Source of the DNA: DASQFQ01 sp038327685 | GTDB taxonomy: Bacteria; Actinomycetota; Thermoleophilia; Solirubrobacterales; Solirubrobacteraceae | Direction: 5' to 3' | Length of the DNA: 54,181 nucleotides | Assembly (NCBI GenBank): GCA_038327685.1 | Contig: JBBQLH010000015.1 | Coordinates: 1 to 54,181 of the forward strand | In this document: positions 15,832 to 25,376 of the stretch, piece after piece | Layout: every line of letters begins with the position of its first letter | Position numbering within the stretch: position 1 is the stretch's first letter | Notes under the pieces: model-generated | What the model saw: the letters and a program-made list of their open reading frames with translations, nothing else | What the model was told of the DNA's origin: nothing | Databases searched by the model: none | Program-made: the position numbers and the translations under genes

Positions 15832-16514
15832 CGTGCTGAGAGTACCGGCACGTCCCGCAGACGCTCCGGGGTCACGAGCCGCTGGCGCCGGCCGAACGCC
15901 TCGCAGAACGCGTGCGCCATGCGGCGGCGGAAGCCGTCGAGGTGGTCACCCTGGCCGGTCTCCTTGGTCACGGAGGTCATGCGCACGCCCTCGAGGCCGC
16001 ACGGCACGACCCACTCGAACGGCTGCAGGTCGTTGTCGACGTTGATGGCGAAGCCGTGAGTGGTCACGCCGCGCGAGACGTGGACCCCGATCGAGCCGAT
16101 CTTGCGGTCGTCGACCCAGACGCCGGTGAGGCCCTCGCGCGGGCCGGCCGCGATCCCCTCCTCGGCGAGCGCCGCGACGATCGCCCCCTCCATCGTGCGC
16201 AGGTAGGCGACGACGTCCTCGATGCGCATGATCGGGTAGCCGACGAGCTGGCCCGGGCCGTGGTAGGTGAGCTTGCCGCCGCGGTCGGTCTTGACGACGT
16301 CGATGCCCTGGGAGCGGTACCAGTCCTCGCCCATCGGCAGCTCGCCGGCGTCGGAGCGGCGCCCGCGGGTGTAGACCGGCGGGTGCTCGAGCAGCAGCAT
16401 CACGTCGGGCAGCTCCCCGTCCTGGACCCGCGCGCGGATGCGCTCCTGCAGCGGCACGGCCTCGGCGTACTCGACCTGCCCGAGGTGGCAGACCCAGAGC
16501 TCGCTCAAGTCCAC
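15828..16514 (-). CDS. lipB: lipoyl(octanoyl) transferase
   Basis: Transfers octanoate from acyl carrier protein to lipoyl domains, the step before lipA. About 228 residues. Motifs: EHPPVYTRGRRS, GGKLTYHGPGQLVGYPI, DRKIGSIGVHVSRGVTTHG with the catalytic Lys, and VPCGLEGVRMTSV with the catalytic Cys. The GTG at 16514 is chosen, overlapping the E2 gene by ten bases; a second GTG at 16517 and a TTG at 16508 (TTGA overlap) are alternatives. Confidence 0.95.
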   Translation of the reverse strand: MDLSELWVCHLGQVEYAEAVPLQERIRARVQDGELPDVMLLLEHPPVYTRGRRSDAGELPMGEDWYRSQGIDVVKTDRGGKLTYHGPGQLVGYPIMRIEDVVAYLRTMEGAIVAALAEEGIAAGPREGLTGVWVDDRKIGSIGVHVSRGVTTHGFAINVDNDLQPFEWVVPCGLEGVRMTSVTKETGQGDHLDGFRRRMAHAFCEAFGRRQRLVTPERLRDVPVLSAR

Positions 16515-17818
16515 CACTCCAGCCGCTTGCGCAGCGCCGCGAGGAACTGCGCGGCCAGCGCGCCGTCGAGCGCGCGGTGGTCCCACGACATGCAGAGGTA
16601 GGTCATGTGGCGGATCGCGATCGAGTCGTTGCCGCGCTCGTCCGTGATCACGACCGGCCGCTTGACCACCGCCTCGGTGTCGAGGATCGCGACCTGCGGC
16701 AGGTTGATCACCGGGGTCGCCATGACCGAGCCGTAGCCGCCCGGATTCGTGATGGTGAACGTGCCGCCGCGGACGTCGTCGGGCGTGAGCTGGTTGTCGC
16801 GCGCCTTGCGTGCGAGCCCCTTGATCGCCTTGCCGAGCCCCTCGATGCTGAGGTCCTGCGCGTCGCGGATGACCGGGACGATCAGCCCTCCCGTGCCGAG
16901 CGATACGGCGATGCCGAGGTTGACGGACTCGTACTCGGTGAACGTCTCGCCCTCGAGCGTGGCGTTGAGCGAGGGGAAGTCGCCCAGCGCCTCGATCGCC
17001 GCGCGCGCCACGTAGGGCAGCCAGGTGAGGCCGGTCTTCACGCGGTCCGCCGCGATCCCGGTCATGTCGGCCTCGATGATCGTCGTGCACGTCGCCGCCG
17101 TCTGCAGCGACTCGATCATCGCCCGGCCGATCGACTGGCGCATGCGCGACAGTGGCTGCCCCGCGGGCGCGTCCTTCGCAGGCCGCTTGCGGGGCGGACC
17201 CGGGTCGGGCTTGTACGGGCTCTCGATGTGCATCGGCGCCTCTGCCGCGCCGCCGTTCTCGAGGAAGGCGAGCACGTCCGGCTTGCGCACGCGCCCGCCG
17301 CGGCCCGTGCCCTCGACCTGCTCGAGGTCGATGCCGTGCTCGGCGGCGATCCGCATCACGACGGGCGAGTAGCGGCGCGGCCCGGAGCGGCGCACCTCCG
17401 GCGTGCCCCGCTGGGCGGTGCCGGAATGCGTCTCGGTGGTGTCTCCCGAGAGGTCGGGCGCGTCACCGGGCGCCTCCAGCGCGACCTCCGCCTCGGACGT
17501 GCCCTCCGAAGCGCTCTCCGACGCATGCGCCTCGCCGGGCCTGGCGTCGGTGGCGATGCGCGCGAGCACGACGCCGACGTCGACCGTCGCGCCGACCTCC
17601 ACGAGCACCTCCTGCACGCGCCCGCTCGCGGGCGCCTCGACGTCGGTGTCGATCTTGTCGGTGGAGATCGAGGCGATGATCTCGTCGGCCTCGACCCAGT
17701 CGCCCGGCTGCTTCTTCCACTCCACCACGGTGCCCTCGGCCACCGAGACGCCCATCTGGGGCATGGTCACGTCGATCAGGTCCGGAGCTGTCGTTGACTC
17801 AATATCCGAGGAGCTCAC
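16505..17818 (-). CDS. 2-oxoacid dehydrogenase E2 (dihydrolipoyl acyltransferase, BCKDH-like)
   Basis: Core acyltransferase of a 2-oxoacid dehydrogenase complex; 437 residues. One lipoyl domain (about 12-90, lipoylated Lys55 in STDKIDT), an Asp/Glu/Ser-rich linker, a peripheral-subunit-binding domain (RYSPVVMRIAAEHGIDLEQV, about 143-180) and the catalytic domain with SWDHRALDGA. The lipoyl domain is of the SucB/BkdC style found in actinobacteria. With the adjacent E1 genes it most resembles a branched-chain 2-oxoacid dehydrogenase; substrate specificity is inferred. The GTG start overlaps the E1beta gene by 20 bases. Operon order is E1alpha, E1beta, E2, lipB, lipA. Confidence 0.92.
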   Translation of the reverse strand: MSSSDIESTTAPDLIDVTMPQMGVSVAEGTVVEWKKQPGDWVEADEIIASISTDKIDTDVEAPASGRVQEVLVEVGATVDVGVVLARIATDARPGEAHASESASEGTSEAEVALEAPGDAPDLSGDTTETHSGTAQRGTPEVRRSGPRRYSPVVMRIAAEHGIDLEQVEGTGRGGRVRKPDVLAFLENGGAAEAPMHIESPYKPDPGPPRKRPAKDAPAGQPLSRMRQSIGRAMIESLQTAATCTTIIEADMTGIAADRVKTGLTWLPYVARAAIEALGDFPSLNATLEGETFTEYESVNLGIAVSLGTGGLIVPVIRDAQDLSIEGLGKAIKGLARKARDNQLTPDDVRGGTFTITNPGGYGSVMATPVINLPQVAILDTEAVVKRPVVITDERGNDSIAIRHMTYLCMSWDHRALDGALAAQFLAALRKRLEWWT

Positions 17819-18764
17819 GGCACGCCTCCTTGACGTCGTCGACCTGGGGCAGCACGGCCTGCTCGAGCGTCGGCGAGAACGGGATCGGCACGTCCGGCGT
17901 GGCGACGCGGACGACCGGGCCGTCGAGGTCCTCCCACGCGCGCTCGGCGATCAGCGACGACACCTGGGCGCCCGCGGCGCAGGTCGCGTTCGCCTCGTCG
18001 ATGATCACCACCTTCGAGGTCTTGCGCACGGACGCGAGGATCGCCTCCTCGTCGAGCGGCACGAGCGAGCGCAGGTCGAGCACCTCGACCGAGGCGCCGT
18101 CGAGGTCCTCGGTCGCCTCGAGCGCCGTGTGCACCATCGCGCCGTAGGCGATCACGGTGAGGTCGGTGCCCGCGCGCGCGATCCGCGCGGTGAACGGCGT
18201 CTCGTAGGTGCCGTCCGCGACCTCGCCCTTGATGCGGCGGTAGAGGTGCTTGTGCTCCATGAACACGACCGGGTTCGGGTCGCGCACGGCGGAGATGAGC
18301 AGTCCCTTGGCGTCCTCCGGGGTCGACGGCGCGACCACCTTGAGCCCCGGCGCGTGCATGAACCAGCCCTCGGGGTTCTGGGAGTGGTACGGGCCGCCGG
18401 AGAAGCCACCGCCGGAGGGCAGGCGGACGGTGATGTTCACCGACAGGCCCTGGCGGTAGTACATCTTCCCGGCGACGTTGACGAGCTGGTCGAAGCCGCA
18501 GGAGATGAAGTCGGAGAACTGCATCTCGGCGATCGGCCGCAGGCCCTCACAGGCGGCGCCGATCGCGCAGCCGATGATCGCCGACTCCGCCAGCGGCGTG
18601 TCCATCACGCGCTGGGGGCCGAACTCGTCGAACAAGCCGTCGGTCACCTTGAAGGCCCCGCCGAAGACGCCGATGTCCTCGCCCATCACGAAGACCCGCT
18701 CGTCGGAGCGCATCTCCTCGCGCATCGCGCTGGAGATCGCCTGCAGGTAGGTCATGGTGGGCAT
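17799..18764 (-). CDS. 2-oxoacid dehydrogenase E1 beta subunit (BCKDH-like)
   Basis: Beta chain of the thiamine-diphosphate E1 that decarboxylates the 2-oxoacid; 321 residues, the usual length. It begins MPTMTYLQAISSAM and carries the conserved GEDIGVFGGAFKVTDGL, DTPLAESAIIGCAIGAA, the PYHSQNPEGWFMHAPGL loop with the active-site His region, and the transketolase C-terminal domain (VIIDEANATCAAGAQV). The start overlaps the E1alpha stop (ATGA). The GGPYHSQNPEGW loop supports a branched-chain or acetoin-like substrate over pyruvate, but weakly. Confidence 0.92.
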   Translation of the reverse strand: MPTMTYLQAISSAMREEMRSDERVFVMGEDIGVFGGAFKVTDGLFDEFGPQRVMDTPLAESAIIGCAIGAACEGLRPIAEMQFSDFISCGFDQLVNVAGKMYYRQGLSVNITVRLPSGGGFSGGPYHSQNPEGWFMHAPGLKVVAPSTPEDAKGLLISAVRDPNPVVFMEHKHLYRRIKGEVADGTYETPFTARIARAGTDLTVIAYGAMVHTALEATEDLDGASVEVLDLRSLVPLDEEAILASVRKTSKVVIIDEANATCAAGAQVSSLIAERAWEDLDGPVVRVATPDVPIPFSPTLEQAVLPQVDDVKEACRELLGY

Positions 18765-19822
18765 CAGGCACCCCCCTTGAAACCGCTCCACGGCGCGTTG
18801 CCGTCCTCGAGCAGTGCCGGCTCGTCGGCGAACACGCGGTCGGTCGCGGTCTCGCCGTCGGGCATCGGGCTCTCGAGCGCGGCCGCGACCGCCTCGTCGA
18901 TTGCCGCCTTGACCTCCTCGCGCACCGCGGCGACGTCGATCCCGAGCGCCTCGACGCGCCGCACCTGGCGGTCGATCGGGTCCTTCGCCTGCCACTCCGT
19001 GACCTGCTCCTTCGGGACGTATTTCATGTCGTCGTGGGCGGCGTGGCCGTGCATGCGCATCGTGACCGCCTCGATCAGCGTCGGGCCCTCGCCGGCGAGC
19101 GCGCGCTCGCGGGCCTGGCGCGTGATCTCGAACGTCGCCTCGACGTCGTTGCCGTCGACCTCGACGCCCGGGAAGCCGTAGGCCGCCGCGCGCTCGACGG
19201 GGTTGACGGCGAACTGCTGGTCGACCGGCGTCGAGTACGCGTACTGGTTGTTCTCGAGGATGAAGATGACCGGCAGCCGCTGGAGCCCGGCCCAGTTCAT
19301 CGCCTCGTGGAAGTCGCCGCGCGAGGTCGAGCCGTCGCCGAACCACGTCATCGCGACGCGCGCCTCGCCGCGCATCTTGAACGCCATCGCGAGGCCGGTG
19401 GCGATCAGCATCATGTCGGGGAGCATCGAGACCATCCCGACGCAGCCCTTCGTACGGTCGCCGAAGTGCACGTTGCCGTCGCGCCCGCCCGTGATGCCGC
19501 CCTCGCGGCCCATGTACTGGGCGAAGATCCTCTCGATCGGCACGCCGCGGATGACGTGAGCCGCAAGGTCGCGGTGGAGGATGCAGAGGCGGTCCTGGGC
19601 GGCCATCGCCCACGCCGGGCCGGCCGAGACGGCCTCCTGGCCGAAGCCGTCGTAGAACGAGCCGGGGACCTTGCCCTGGCGGTAGAGCGTCATCGCGCGC
19701 TCCTCGATGCCGCGCATCATCAGCATCGCGCGCAGCAACCCGACCCGGTCGTCCGTGGTCAGGTGCTCCGATACTTCCGGCGGAACCTCCGAGGTCCCGG
19801 ACTGAGCAGCTTCGGTCGCCAT
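18764..19822 (-). CDS. 2-oxoacid dehydrogenase E1 alpha subunit (BCKDH-like)
   Basis: Alpha chain of the E1; 352 residues. Binds thiamine diphosphate and Mg through the GDG...NN signature (FGDGSTSRGDFHEA, ending ENNQ). Other family blocks are GSFYDGFGQEAVSAG, HRDLAAHVIRGVP and MRMHGHAAHDDMKYVP, the last containing the phosphorylation-loop-like region. About 25 N-terminal residues precede homology. It is the first gene of the BCKDH-like operon. The closest analogues I recall are Thermus-type branched-chain E1alpha proteins. The start ATG lies 111 bases from the divergent membrane-protein gene. Confidence 0.92.
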   Translation of the reverse strand: MATEAAQSGTSEVPPEVSEHLTTDDRVGLLRAMLMMRGIEERAMTLYRQGKVPGSFYDGFGQEAVSAGPAWAMAAQDRLCILHRDLAAHVIRGVPIERIFAQYMGREGGITGGRDGNVHFGDRTKGCVGMVSMLPDMMLIATGLAMAFKMRGEARVAMTWFGDGSTSRGDFHEAMNWAGLQRLPVIFILENNQYAYSTPVDQQFAVNPVERAAAYGFPGVEVDGNDVEATFEITRQARERALAGEGPTLIEAVTMRMHGHAAHDDMKYVPKEQVTEWQAKDPIDRQVRRVEALGIDVAAVREEVKAAIDEAVAAALESPMPDGETATDRVFADEPALLEDGNAPWSGFKGGA

Positions 19823-19921
19823 GTGGCGTGTTCCCTTTCGATTCGGCGCCTCCGGGATCCTCCGGCCGCGCTCTCCCTCTGTCTGTGCCCGCACGGGATC
19901 TCCGCCGGACGCAGGCAAGGG

Positions 19922-19927
19922 TACCCT
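19922..19927 (+). promoter_or_regulatory. -10 box (TACCCT) for a probably leaderless transcript
   Basis: TACCCT fits the TANNNT actinobacterial -10 and ends exactly six bases before the GTG at 19934. No Shine-Dalgarno lies between, so the mRNA would begin at the start codon. Confidence 0.45.
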
Positions 19928-19933
19928 GAAACC

Positions 19934-20530
19934 GTGGAGCGGCAGGACGGGTCCCTCTGGCTCACGCGCACGCGCTGGCGGATGCGAGGGGCCTGGCTGT
20001 GGCCCGCGTTCGTCGCCTTCACGATCGCCGAGGGCATCGCGCTCGAGGTGCTGCCGATCTCGGGCGACGGGCCCGGAGGCGTCGTCCCGGGCGTTCTGCT
20101 CGCGGGCTTCGCGAACCTGATCGCCGTCGCGACGATCGCGCCGCTCGCCGGGCACCGCCTGCGCCGCCGCCGCCCCGACCTCCCGCGCATCATCGCCGAC
20201 AACTACGCGGGCACCGCGCTGCTGTGCGTGATCGCCGCCGGGACGCTCGCGCTCGGCCTCGCCCACCGCCCGCGCGTGCTCGCCGACCAGGCCGACCGCG
20301 GCGCCGTGGCCGGTGCGGTGCACGACTACGTCGTCGCCCAGGCGCCCGCCTATCGCCCCGGGATCGGCTCCGCCGAGGCCGTGCGGGTCGACGACGAGCT
20401 CTACCGCGCCTGTGTCCCAGGGCCGGATCCCAAGCGCTGGCTGTGCCTGTTCGTGAACACGCGCCAGCGGCCCGCGGGCGTGACGGTCGACACCGACCGC
20501 GCGCCCGACCGGCGCGACATCAGCCGCTAG
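19934..20530 (+). CDS. membrane protein of unknown function
   Basis: 198 residues. Three or four hydrophobic stretches: about 21-38 (WLWPAFVAFTIAEGIALEVL), 45-68 and 90-108, with Arg-rich loops (HRLRRRRPDLPR). A C-terminal domain of about 85 residues outside or on the membrane contains two Cys (RACVPGPDPKRWLCLFVNT) that could form a disulphide. GTG start with a -10 box six bases upstream and no ribosome site. Its TAG stop shares the palindromic CTAG with the stop of the convergent PDH E2 gene. No family recognised. Confidence 0.7.
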   Translation: MERQDGSLWLTRTRWRMRGAWLWPAFVAFTIAEGIALEVLPISGDGPGGVVPGVLLAGFANLIAVATIAPLAGHRLRRRRPDLPRIIADNYAGTALLCVIAAGTLALGLAHRPRVLADQADRGAVAGAVHDYVVAQAPAYRPGIGSAEAVRVDDELYRACVPGPDPKRWLCLFVNTRQRPAGVTVDTDRAPDRRDISR

Positions 20531-21927
20531 AGCGCGAGCCTGAGCGGCTGCTCGAGGTACTCGCGGATCCTCGCGAGGAACTCCGCGGCGTCGGCGCCGT
20601 AGAGGATGCGGTGGTCGCAGGCGAGCGTGAGCTCCATGATCGAGCGGACGGTCACCTCGCCGTCGCGCACCGCCGGCCGCGGCTCGAGCGCGCCGACCGC
20701 GAGGATCGCCGCCTGCGGCGGGTTGATCACCGCGACGAAGCGCTTGATCCCGAACATGCCCAGGTTGGAGACGGTGAACGTGCCGCTCGAGAGCTCGGGC
20801 GGCGTGATCGCGCCGGCGCGCACCCGCTCGGCGACCGTCCGCGACTCGCGCGCGATCTGGCCGAGCGACTTGGAGTCGGCGTCGAACACGGTCGGCACCA
20901 CGAGCGCGTCCTGGCCGGCGACCGCGACGCCCACGTTGACGCGCGAGTAGAGCTCGAACTTGCCGTCGCGGTAGGCGCCGTTGGCGCGCGGGAAGTCGCG
21001 CAGCGCGAGCGCGCTCGCCTTGATCACGAAGTCGTTGAAGGACGGTGCGGGCTGGTCGCCGGCGGCGGCCTTGAGCTGCTTGCGGAACTCGACCGCCTCC
21101 TCCATGTCGACCTCGACGTTGAGGACGAAGTCGGGCGCGGTGGCCTTGGACTCGGCCATCCGCCGAGCGACCGTCTGCTGCAGGCGCGTGAGGTCCTGGT
21201 GGGTGACGTCACCGCGCCCGCTCTGACCGTCCTTCTCCGGCGCGGCGACGGGGGGCGGCACGTCCTTCTCCTTCTCCTCCGGCTTCTCCTCGGCGGCGGG
21301 CGCCTGCTCCTCCTGCGCCGGCGCCTCGGCCTCGGCCGTCGCAGTGCCGCCCTTCGCGGCGGCCTCGACGTCGGCCTTGACGATCCGCCCGCCGGGGCCG
21401 CTGCCCTCGATCTGCGCGAGCTCGACGCCCATCTCGCGCGCCATCCGCTTCGCCACCGGCGAGGCCTTCACGCGGCCGTCGCCGTCGCCGTCACCGTTGC
21501 CCGAGGACGACTGCGCCTCCGCGGGCGCGGGCTCCGGGGTCTCGGACGGCTTGCCGTTGCCGGAGGAGTCCTCGTCCTCCTCGGCGGCGGGCTGCTCGTC
21601 CGCCTGCTCCTCGTCGCCGGACTCCTCCGCGGCGTCGGGCTCCTCCTCGGCCGCGGGCTCCTCGTCCTCGCCGCCCCCGTCAGCGTCGCTTTCGGAGCCG
21701 TCGCCCAACCGCGCGATCGTCTCGCCGACCGGCAGCGTGTCGCCCTCCTTGGCGACGATGCTGAGCACGCCGTCGGAGTCGGCCTCGTAGGTCATGTTGG
21801 CCTTGTCGGTCTCGATCTCGACGAGCTCCTCGCCGCGTTTGACCTCGTCCCCGTCGGACTTCAGCCACTTGAGGATCGTGCCCTCCTCCATGGAGTCGGA
21901 CAGGCGGGGCATCGCGACGTCGGCCAT
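20527..21927 (-). CDS. pdhC: pyruvate dehydrogenase E2 (dihydrolipoyl acetyltransferase)
   Basis: Acetyltransferase core of the PDH complex; 466 residues. One N-terminal lipoyl domain (about 1-78, Lys42 in ETDKANMTYEAD), then a very acidic Glu/Asp/Ala linker (about 78-135), a peripheral-subunit-binding domain (KASPVAKRMAREMGVELAQI, about 152-190), a second charged linker and the catalytic domain. The usual active-site motif DHRxxDG reads CDHRILYGAD, so His is kept but the catalytic Asp position is Tyr. I recall this variant from cyanobacterial/plastid-type E2 proteins, unverified here. The matching E1 genes lie at 24387-26629, separated from it by the GGDEF-EAL gene. Confidence 0.92.
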   Translation of the reverse strand: MADVAMPRLSDSMEEGTILKWLKSDGDEVKRGEELVEIETDKANMTYEADSDGVLSIVAKEGDTLPVGETIARLGDGSESDADGGGEDEEPAAEEEPDAAEESGDEEQADEQPAAEEDEDSSGNGKPSETPEPAPAEAQSSSGNGDGDGDGRVKASPVAKRMAREMGVELAQIEGSGPGGRIVKADVEAAAKGGTATAEAEAPAQEEQAPAAEEKPEEKEKDVPPPVAAPEKDGQSGRGDVTHQDLTRLQQTVARRMAESKATAPDFVLNVEVDMEEAVEFRKQLKAAAGDQPAPSFNDFVIKASALALRDFPRANGAYRDGKFELYSRVNVGVAVAGQDALVVPTVFDADSKSLGQIARESRTVAERVRAGAITPPELSSGTFTVSNLGMFGIKRFVAVINPPQAAILAVGALEPRPAVRDGEVTVRSIMELTLACDHRILYGADAAEFLARIREYLEQPLRLAL

Positions 21928-21955
21928 GCCCGGCAGCGTACCCGCCGGGACCCGG

Positions 21956-24341
21956 TCAGCGCCGCGGCACGGGCGAGCCGGTGGGCAGCGGGCGCGCGGA
22001 GCGGATGGCGGCGCCGGCCGCGTCACGCTGCGTGAGGTCACGGCAGACCGCCATCACGCCGATCACGCCCGCTCGATCGTCGCGCACGGGAACGGCCTGC
22101 ACGTTCAGGCGCGTGCCGCTGACCCGGCCCACCCACTGGAACTCGGTGGCCTCGCCCCCGAGCGCCGGCCGCAGGAATGCGTCCAGGCGGTTGCCGTCGC
22201 CGTCGTCCGAGATTGCGTCGCGCACCGTGTTTCCCTCGAGGATGGTGCGCCACTGCTCGATCGTGTCCAGCCCACCGTCGACGACCTGGCAGCGCAGGTC
22301 GCGGTCGAACAGCGCGACGACCATGTCGGGCACGGTGCGCAGGAGCACGCGGTAGAGCTCGTCGCCGCCCTGGAGCGCGGCGGCGATGCGCCGGTGCTCG
22401 CGGGCCGCAGTGAGCTCGGAAAGGGTCGCGAGCGTGGTCGAGTAGCTCGGTGCTTCATCGGGCACCGGCGCCGGGCGGCCGAGCAGGTAGCCCTGCGCGC
22501 CCTGGGCGCCGATCGTGCGCAGCTCCCCGGCGGGGGTGGGGTCGCGCGCCAGCTCGAGCATCGCCTCGGACTCGATGCCCTCGGGCGATCACGAACGAGC
22601 CGCTCTCGCGCGCGAAGGCCATGATGGCGAGCATCACGGCGCGCGCCCCGCGGTCGTCGACCGCCGAGGCGACCACGGCGCGGTCGATCTTGATGAAGTC
22701 GACGGGAAGGGCCCTCAGCATCTCGAGGCCCGCGTTGCCCGCGCCGACGTCGTCGAGCGCGAGCTTGAAGCCGAGCGCGCGCAGCCGTGCGGCCTCCGGC
22801 ACGATGATGTCCTTGCGCGCGTCGGTGCGCTCGGTGATCTCGAGCACCACCTGCACGGGCTCATAGCCCGCGCCACGCACGGCGAGCACGAGGCTGTCGC
22901 CCGCAAGGGCATCGTGCTCGAGCGACTGCGGCGAGACGTTGAGGAACAGCAGCGCGCCCGGGGGCAGCTGGCCTGCGACGCGCAGCGTGGCGCGCCGGCA
23001 GACCGCGTCGAGCTCGTGGCCGCGGCCGATCGAATCGGCGATCTCGAACGCCTCGCCCGGGCCCGAGAGCTCGCTCGAGCGCGGCCGCGCGAGCGCCTCG
23101 TAGCCGAGCACCCGCGTGCCGCTCAAGTCCCAGATCGGCTGGAAGGCAACCTCGATGTCTCCCCCGTCGATCAGCGCCCGGACCGCGCGCACCTTCTCGA
23201 TCGTCACCACAGGCACGCTGTCGATGACCTCGGCGGCGGCGACGATCGTGTTGCCGCCGCGGCGCTTGGCCTCGAGCAGCGCGGCGTCGGCGCGGCCCCA
23301 CAGCGTGCTCGGCTCGTGGTCCTCCGGCGCTGTGGCGCTGAAGCCGATGCTGGCGCTCACGCCGGACAGGCGGCGCTCGATCCTGGTGCGGATGCGGTCG
23401 AGCGGGACGTCGGCCTCGGGCTCGGTCGTGTGGGCGAGCAGCAGCGCGAACTCGTCGCCGCCGAGCCGGAAGGCGCGATCGCCGGCGCGGTTCTCCCGCA
23501 GCAGCGAGGCGAGCTCGCACAGCAGCCGGTCGCCGTGCTGGTGGCCGTGGCGGTCGTTCTCGAACTTGAAGTCGTCGATGTCGAGCAGGGCGAGCGTCAC
23601 CGACGTGCCGTAGCGCGAGCACTCGCCGACGGCGCGCGCGAGCTCGTCCTGGAACGCCCGGTGGTTGTCGAGGTCGGTCAGCCCGTCGCGGCGCGCGCGC
23701 TGGAGGGCGGAGCGGTAGAGCGCGCCGACGCTGCGGCCGCCCAGCACGTAGAAGAGCGGCAGCGCGATCAGGAGGCTCAGCACCACGAACAGGCCGAGCC
23801 CGGTGCGGAAGGATGAGACACCCGCCGCCAGCGCGGTGCTCGACCGGTACTCCGCGAAGACGACGTTGCGCCCGAGCAGCGGCATCCGCTGGATGTAGGC
23901 GTGGCGGGAGCCGTCGTCGGAGAGCGCGCCCGCCACGGGTACGCCCGTGCGCGCGACCTGGCGCAGCAGCGGATCCGAGCGGTGCGTCCCGACCTGGCCG
24001 GCGGTCGGCGAGGCGAGGACGGTGCCGTCCTTCTCGACGACGACGACGTCGAGGGTGTCGGGGCGCTCGGCGAGCGCGGTGAGCAGCTCCGAGACTTCGC
24101 TCAGCGGCGACTCGTACTGGTTGCCGGCCGCCGCCTCCGCGCGGCGCGTGAGCGCGCGCGTGTCGGCCGCGTGAACCGCAGCGTGCTCGCGGATGAGGTC
24201 GTTCTCGATGCGTCCGCCGACGACGAAGTACTGGAACGTGCCGACGGCGCCGAGCGCGAGGACGAGCGTGAGGAGCAGGCGCGCGATGACGCTTTCGCGC
24301 AGACGGAGCGCACGTGCCTTCAGGGCAGGAAACGACATCAC
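21956..24341 (-). pseudogene. frameshifted GGDEF-EAL-PAS c-di-GMP turnover gene
   Basis: Two open frames make one gene. The first (24341 to about 22585) encodes TM1 (about 17-38), an extracytoplasmic sensor, TM2 (about 175-195), a GGDEF domain with intact GGDEF (RLGGDEFALLLA) and an EAL domain (GYEALARPR; DDVGAGNAGLEML; DFIKIDRAVV). It goes out of frame at FVIA. The second frame resumes exactly there with EGIESEAMLELA...TIGAQGAQGYLLGRP, the normal EAL ending, then adds a PAS-like domain of about 120 residues. One extra base in the run at 22583-22585 explains the break. A repaired protein would have about 795 residues. Either EAL activity has been lost or the base is an assembly error; the intact remainder suggests a recent event. 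Start GTG 24341 or ATG 24338. Confidence 0.85.
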
Positions 24342-24386
24342 CCCAACATCGGCACGGCGTGCCCACGACCTGAGAGGGCGCGTTCC

Positions 24387-25376
24387 CTACAGGTCGCGGA
24401 AGGTGGCGATGACCGCGTCGACGATCTGCGGCTCGTGCGGGTAGGCGATCTGCTCGAGCGGCTTGGAGTAGGGCATCGGCAGGTCGGCGCCGGTGACGCG
24501 CCCGATGGGGGCGTCGAGGTGGTCGAAGGCCTGCTCCTGGATCAGCGCGGCGAGGTTCGCCCCGACGCCGCCGTGCGGCCACCCCTCCTCGACGATCACG
24601 CAGCGGTTGGTCTTGCGCACCGACTCGAGGATCGTGTCGAGGTCGAGCGGGCGCAGCGTGCGCGGGTCGATCACCTCGGCCTCGATCTCGTGCTCGTCGG
24701 CGAGGATCGACGCCGCCTTCTCCGCCGTCAGCGCCATGCGCGAGATCCCGACGATGGTCACATCGTCGCCCTCGCGCCGGATCGCGGCCTTGCCGAAGTC
24801 GACGACGAAGTCCTCGTCGTCGTCGGGCACGTCGCCGCGCTGGCCGTAGAGGTACTCGTGCTCGATGAACACGACGGGGTTGTCGTCGCGGATTGCAGCC
24901 TTGAGCAGCCCCTTCGCGTCGGCCGCCGTCGAGGGCACGGCGACGAGCATCCCGGGGACGTGCAGGAACAGCGCCTCGAAGCAGTGCGAGTGCGTCGGGC
25001 CGAGCTGGTGGCCCGCGCCCTGCGGCATCCGCACCACCATCGGGACCCTGACCTGTCCGCCGAACATGTAGTGGATCGTCGACATGTGGTTGACGATCTG
25101 GTCGAGGGCGAGCAGCGAGAAGTTGATCGTCATCAGCTCGACGACCGGCCGCAGCCCCGTCATTGCCGCGCCGACGCCCATGCCGACGATCGTGTTCTCC
25201 GAGATCGGGGTGTCGCGCACGCGCTTCTCCCCGAACTCCTCGAGCAGTCCCGCGGTGACCTTGAAGGCCCCGTTGAAGACCCCGATGTCCTCGCCCATGA
25301 GGAACACGTTCTCGTCGCGCTGCATCTCCTCGCGCAGCGCCTGGTTGAGCGCCTCGCGGTAGCGCATGACGGCCAC
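24387..25376 (-). CDS. pdhB: pyruvate dehydrogenase E1 beta subunit
   Basis: Beta chain of the heterotetrameric PDH E1; 329 residues. Starts VAVMRYREALNQALREEM; conserved GEDIGVFNGAFKVTAGLLEEF, DTPISENTIVGMGVGAAM, PQGAGHQLGPTHSHCFEALF with the active-site His region, and the C-terminal VIVEEGWPHGGVGANLAALI. The GTG start touches the pdhA stop by one base (TAGTG), so the two are coupled. The GWPHGGVGA block is typical of pyruvate-specific E1beta chains. Confidence 0.93.
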   Translation of the reverse strand: MAVMRYREALNQALREEMQRDENVFLMGEDIGVFNGAFKVTAGLLEEFGEKRVRDTPISENTIVGMGVGAAMTGLRPVVELMTINFSLLALDQIVNHMSTIHYMFGGQVRVPMVVRMPQGAGHQLGPTHSHCFEALFLHVPGMLVAVPSTAADAKGLLKAAIRDDNPVVFIEHEYLYGQRGDVPDDDEDFVVDFGKAAIRREGDDVTIVGISRMALTAEKAASILADEHEIEAEVIDPRTLRPLDLDTILESVRKTNRCVIVEEGWPHGGVGANLAALIQEQAFDHLDAPIGRVTGADLPMPYSKPLEQIAYPHEPQIVDAVIATFRDL

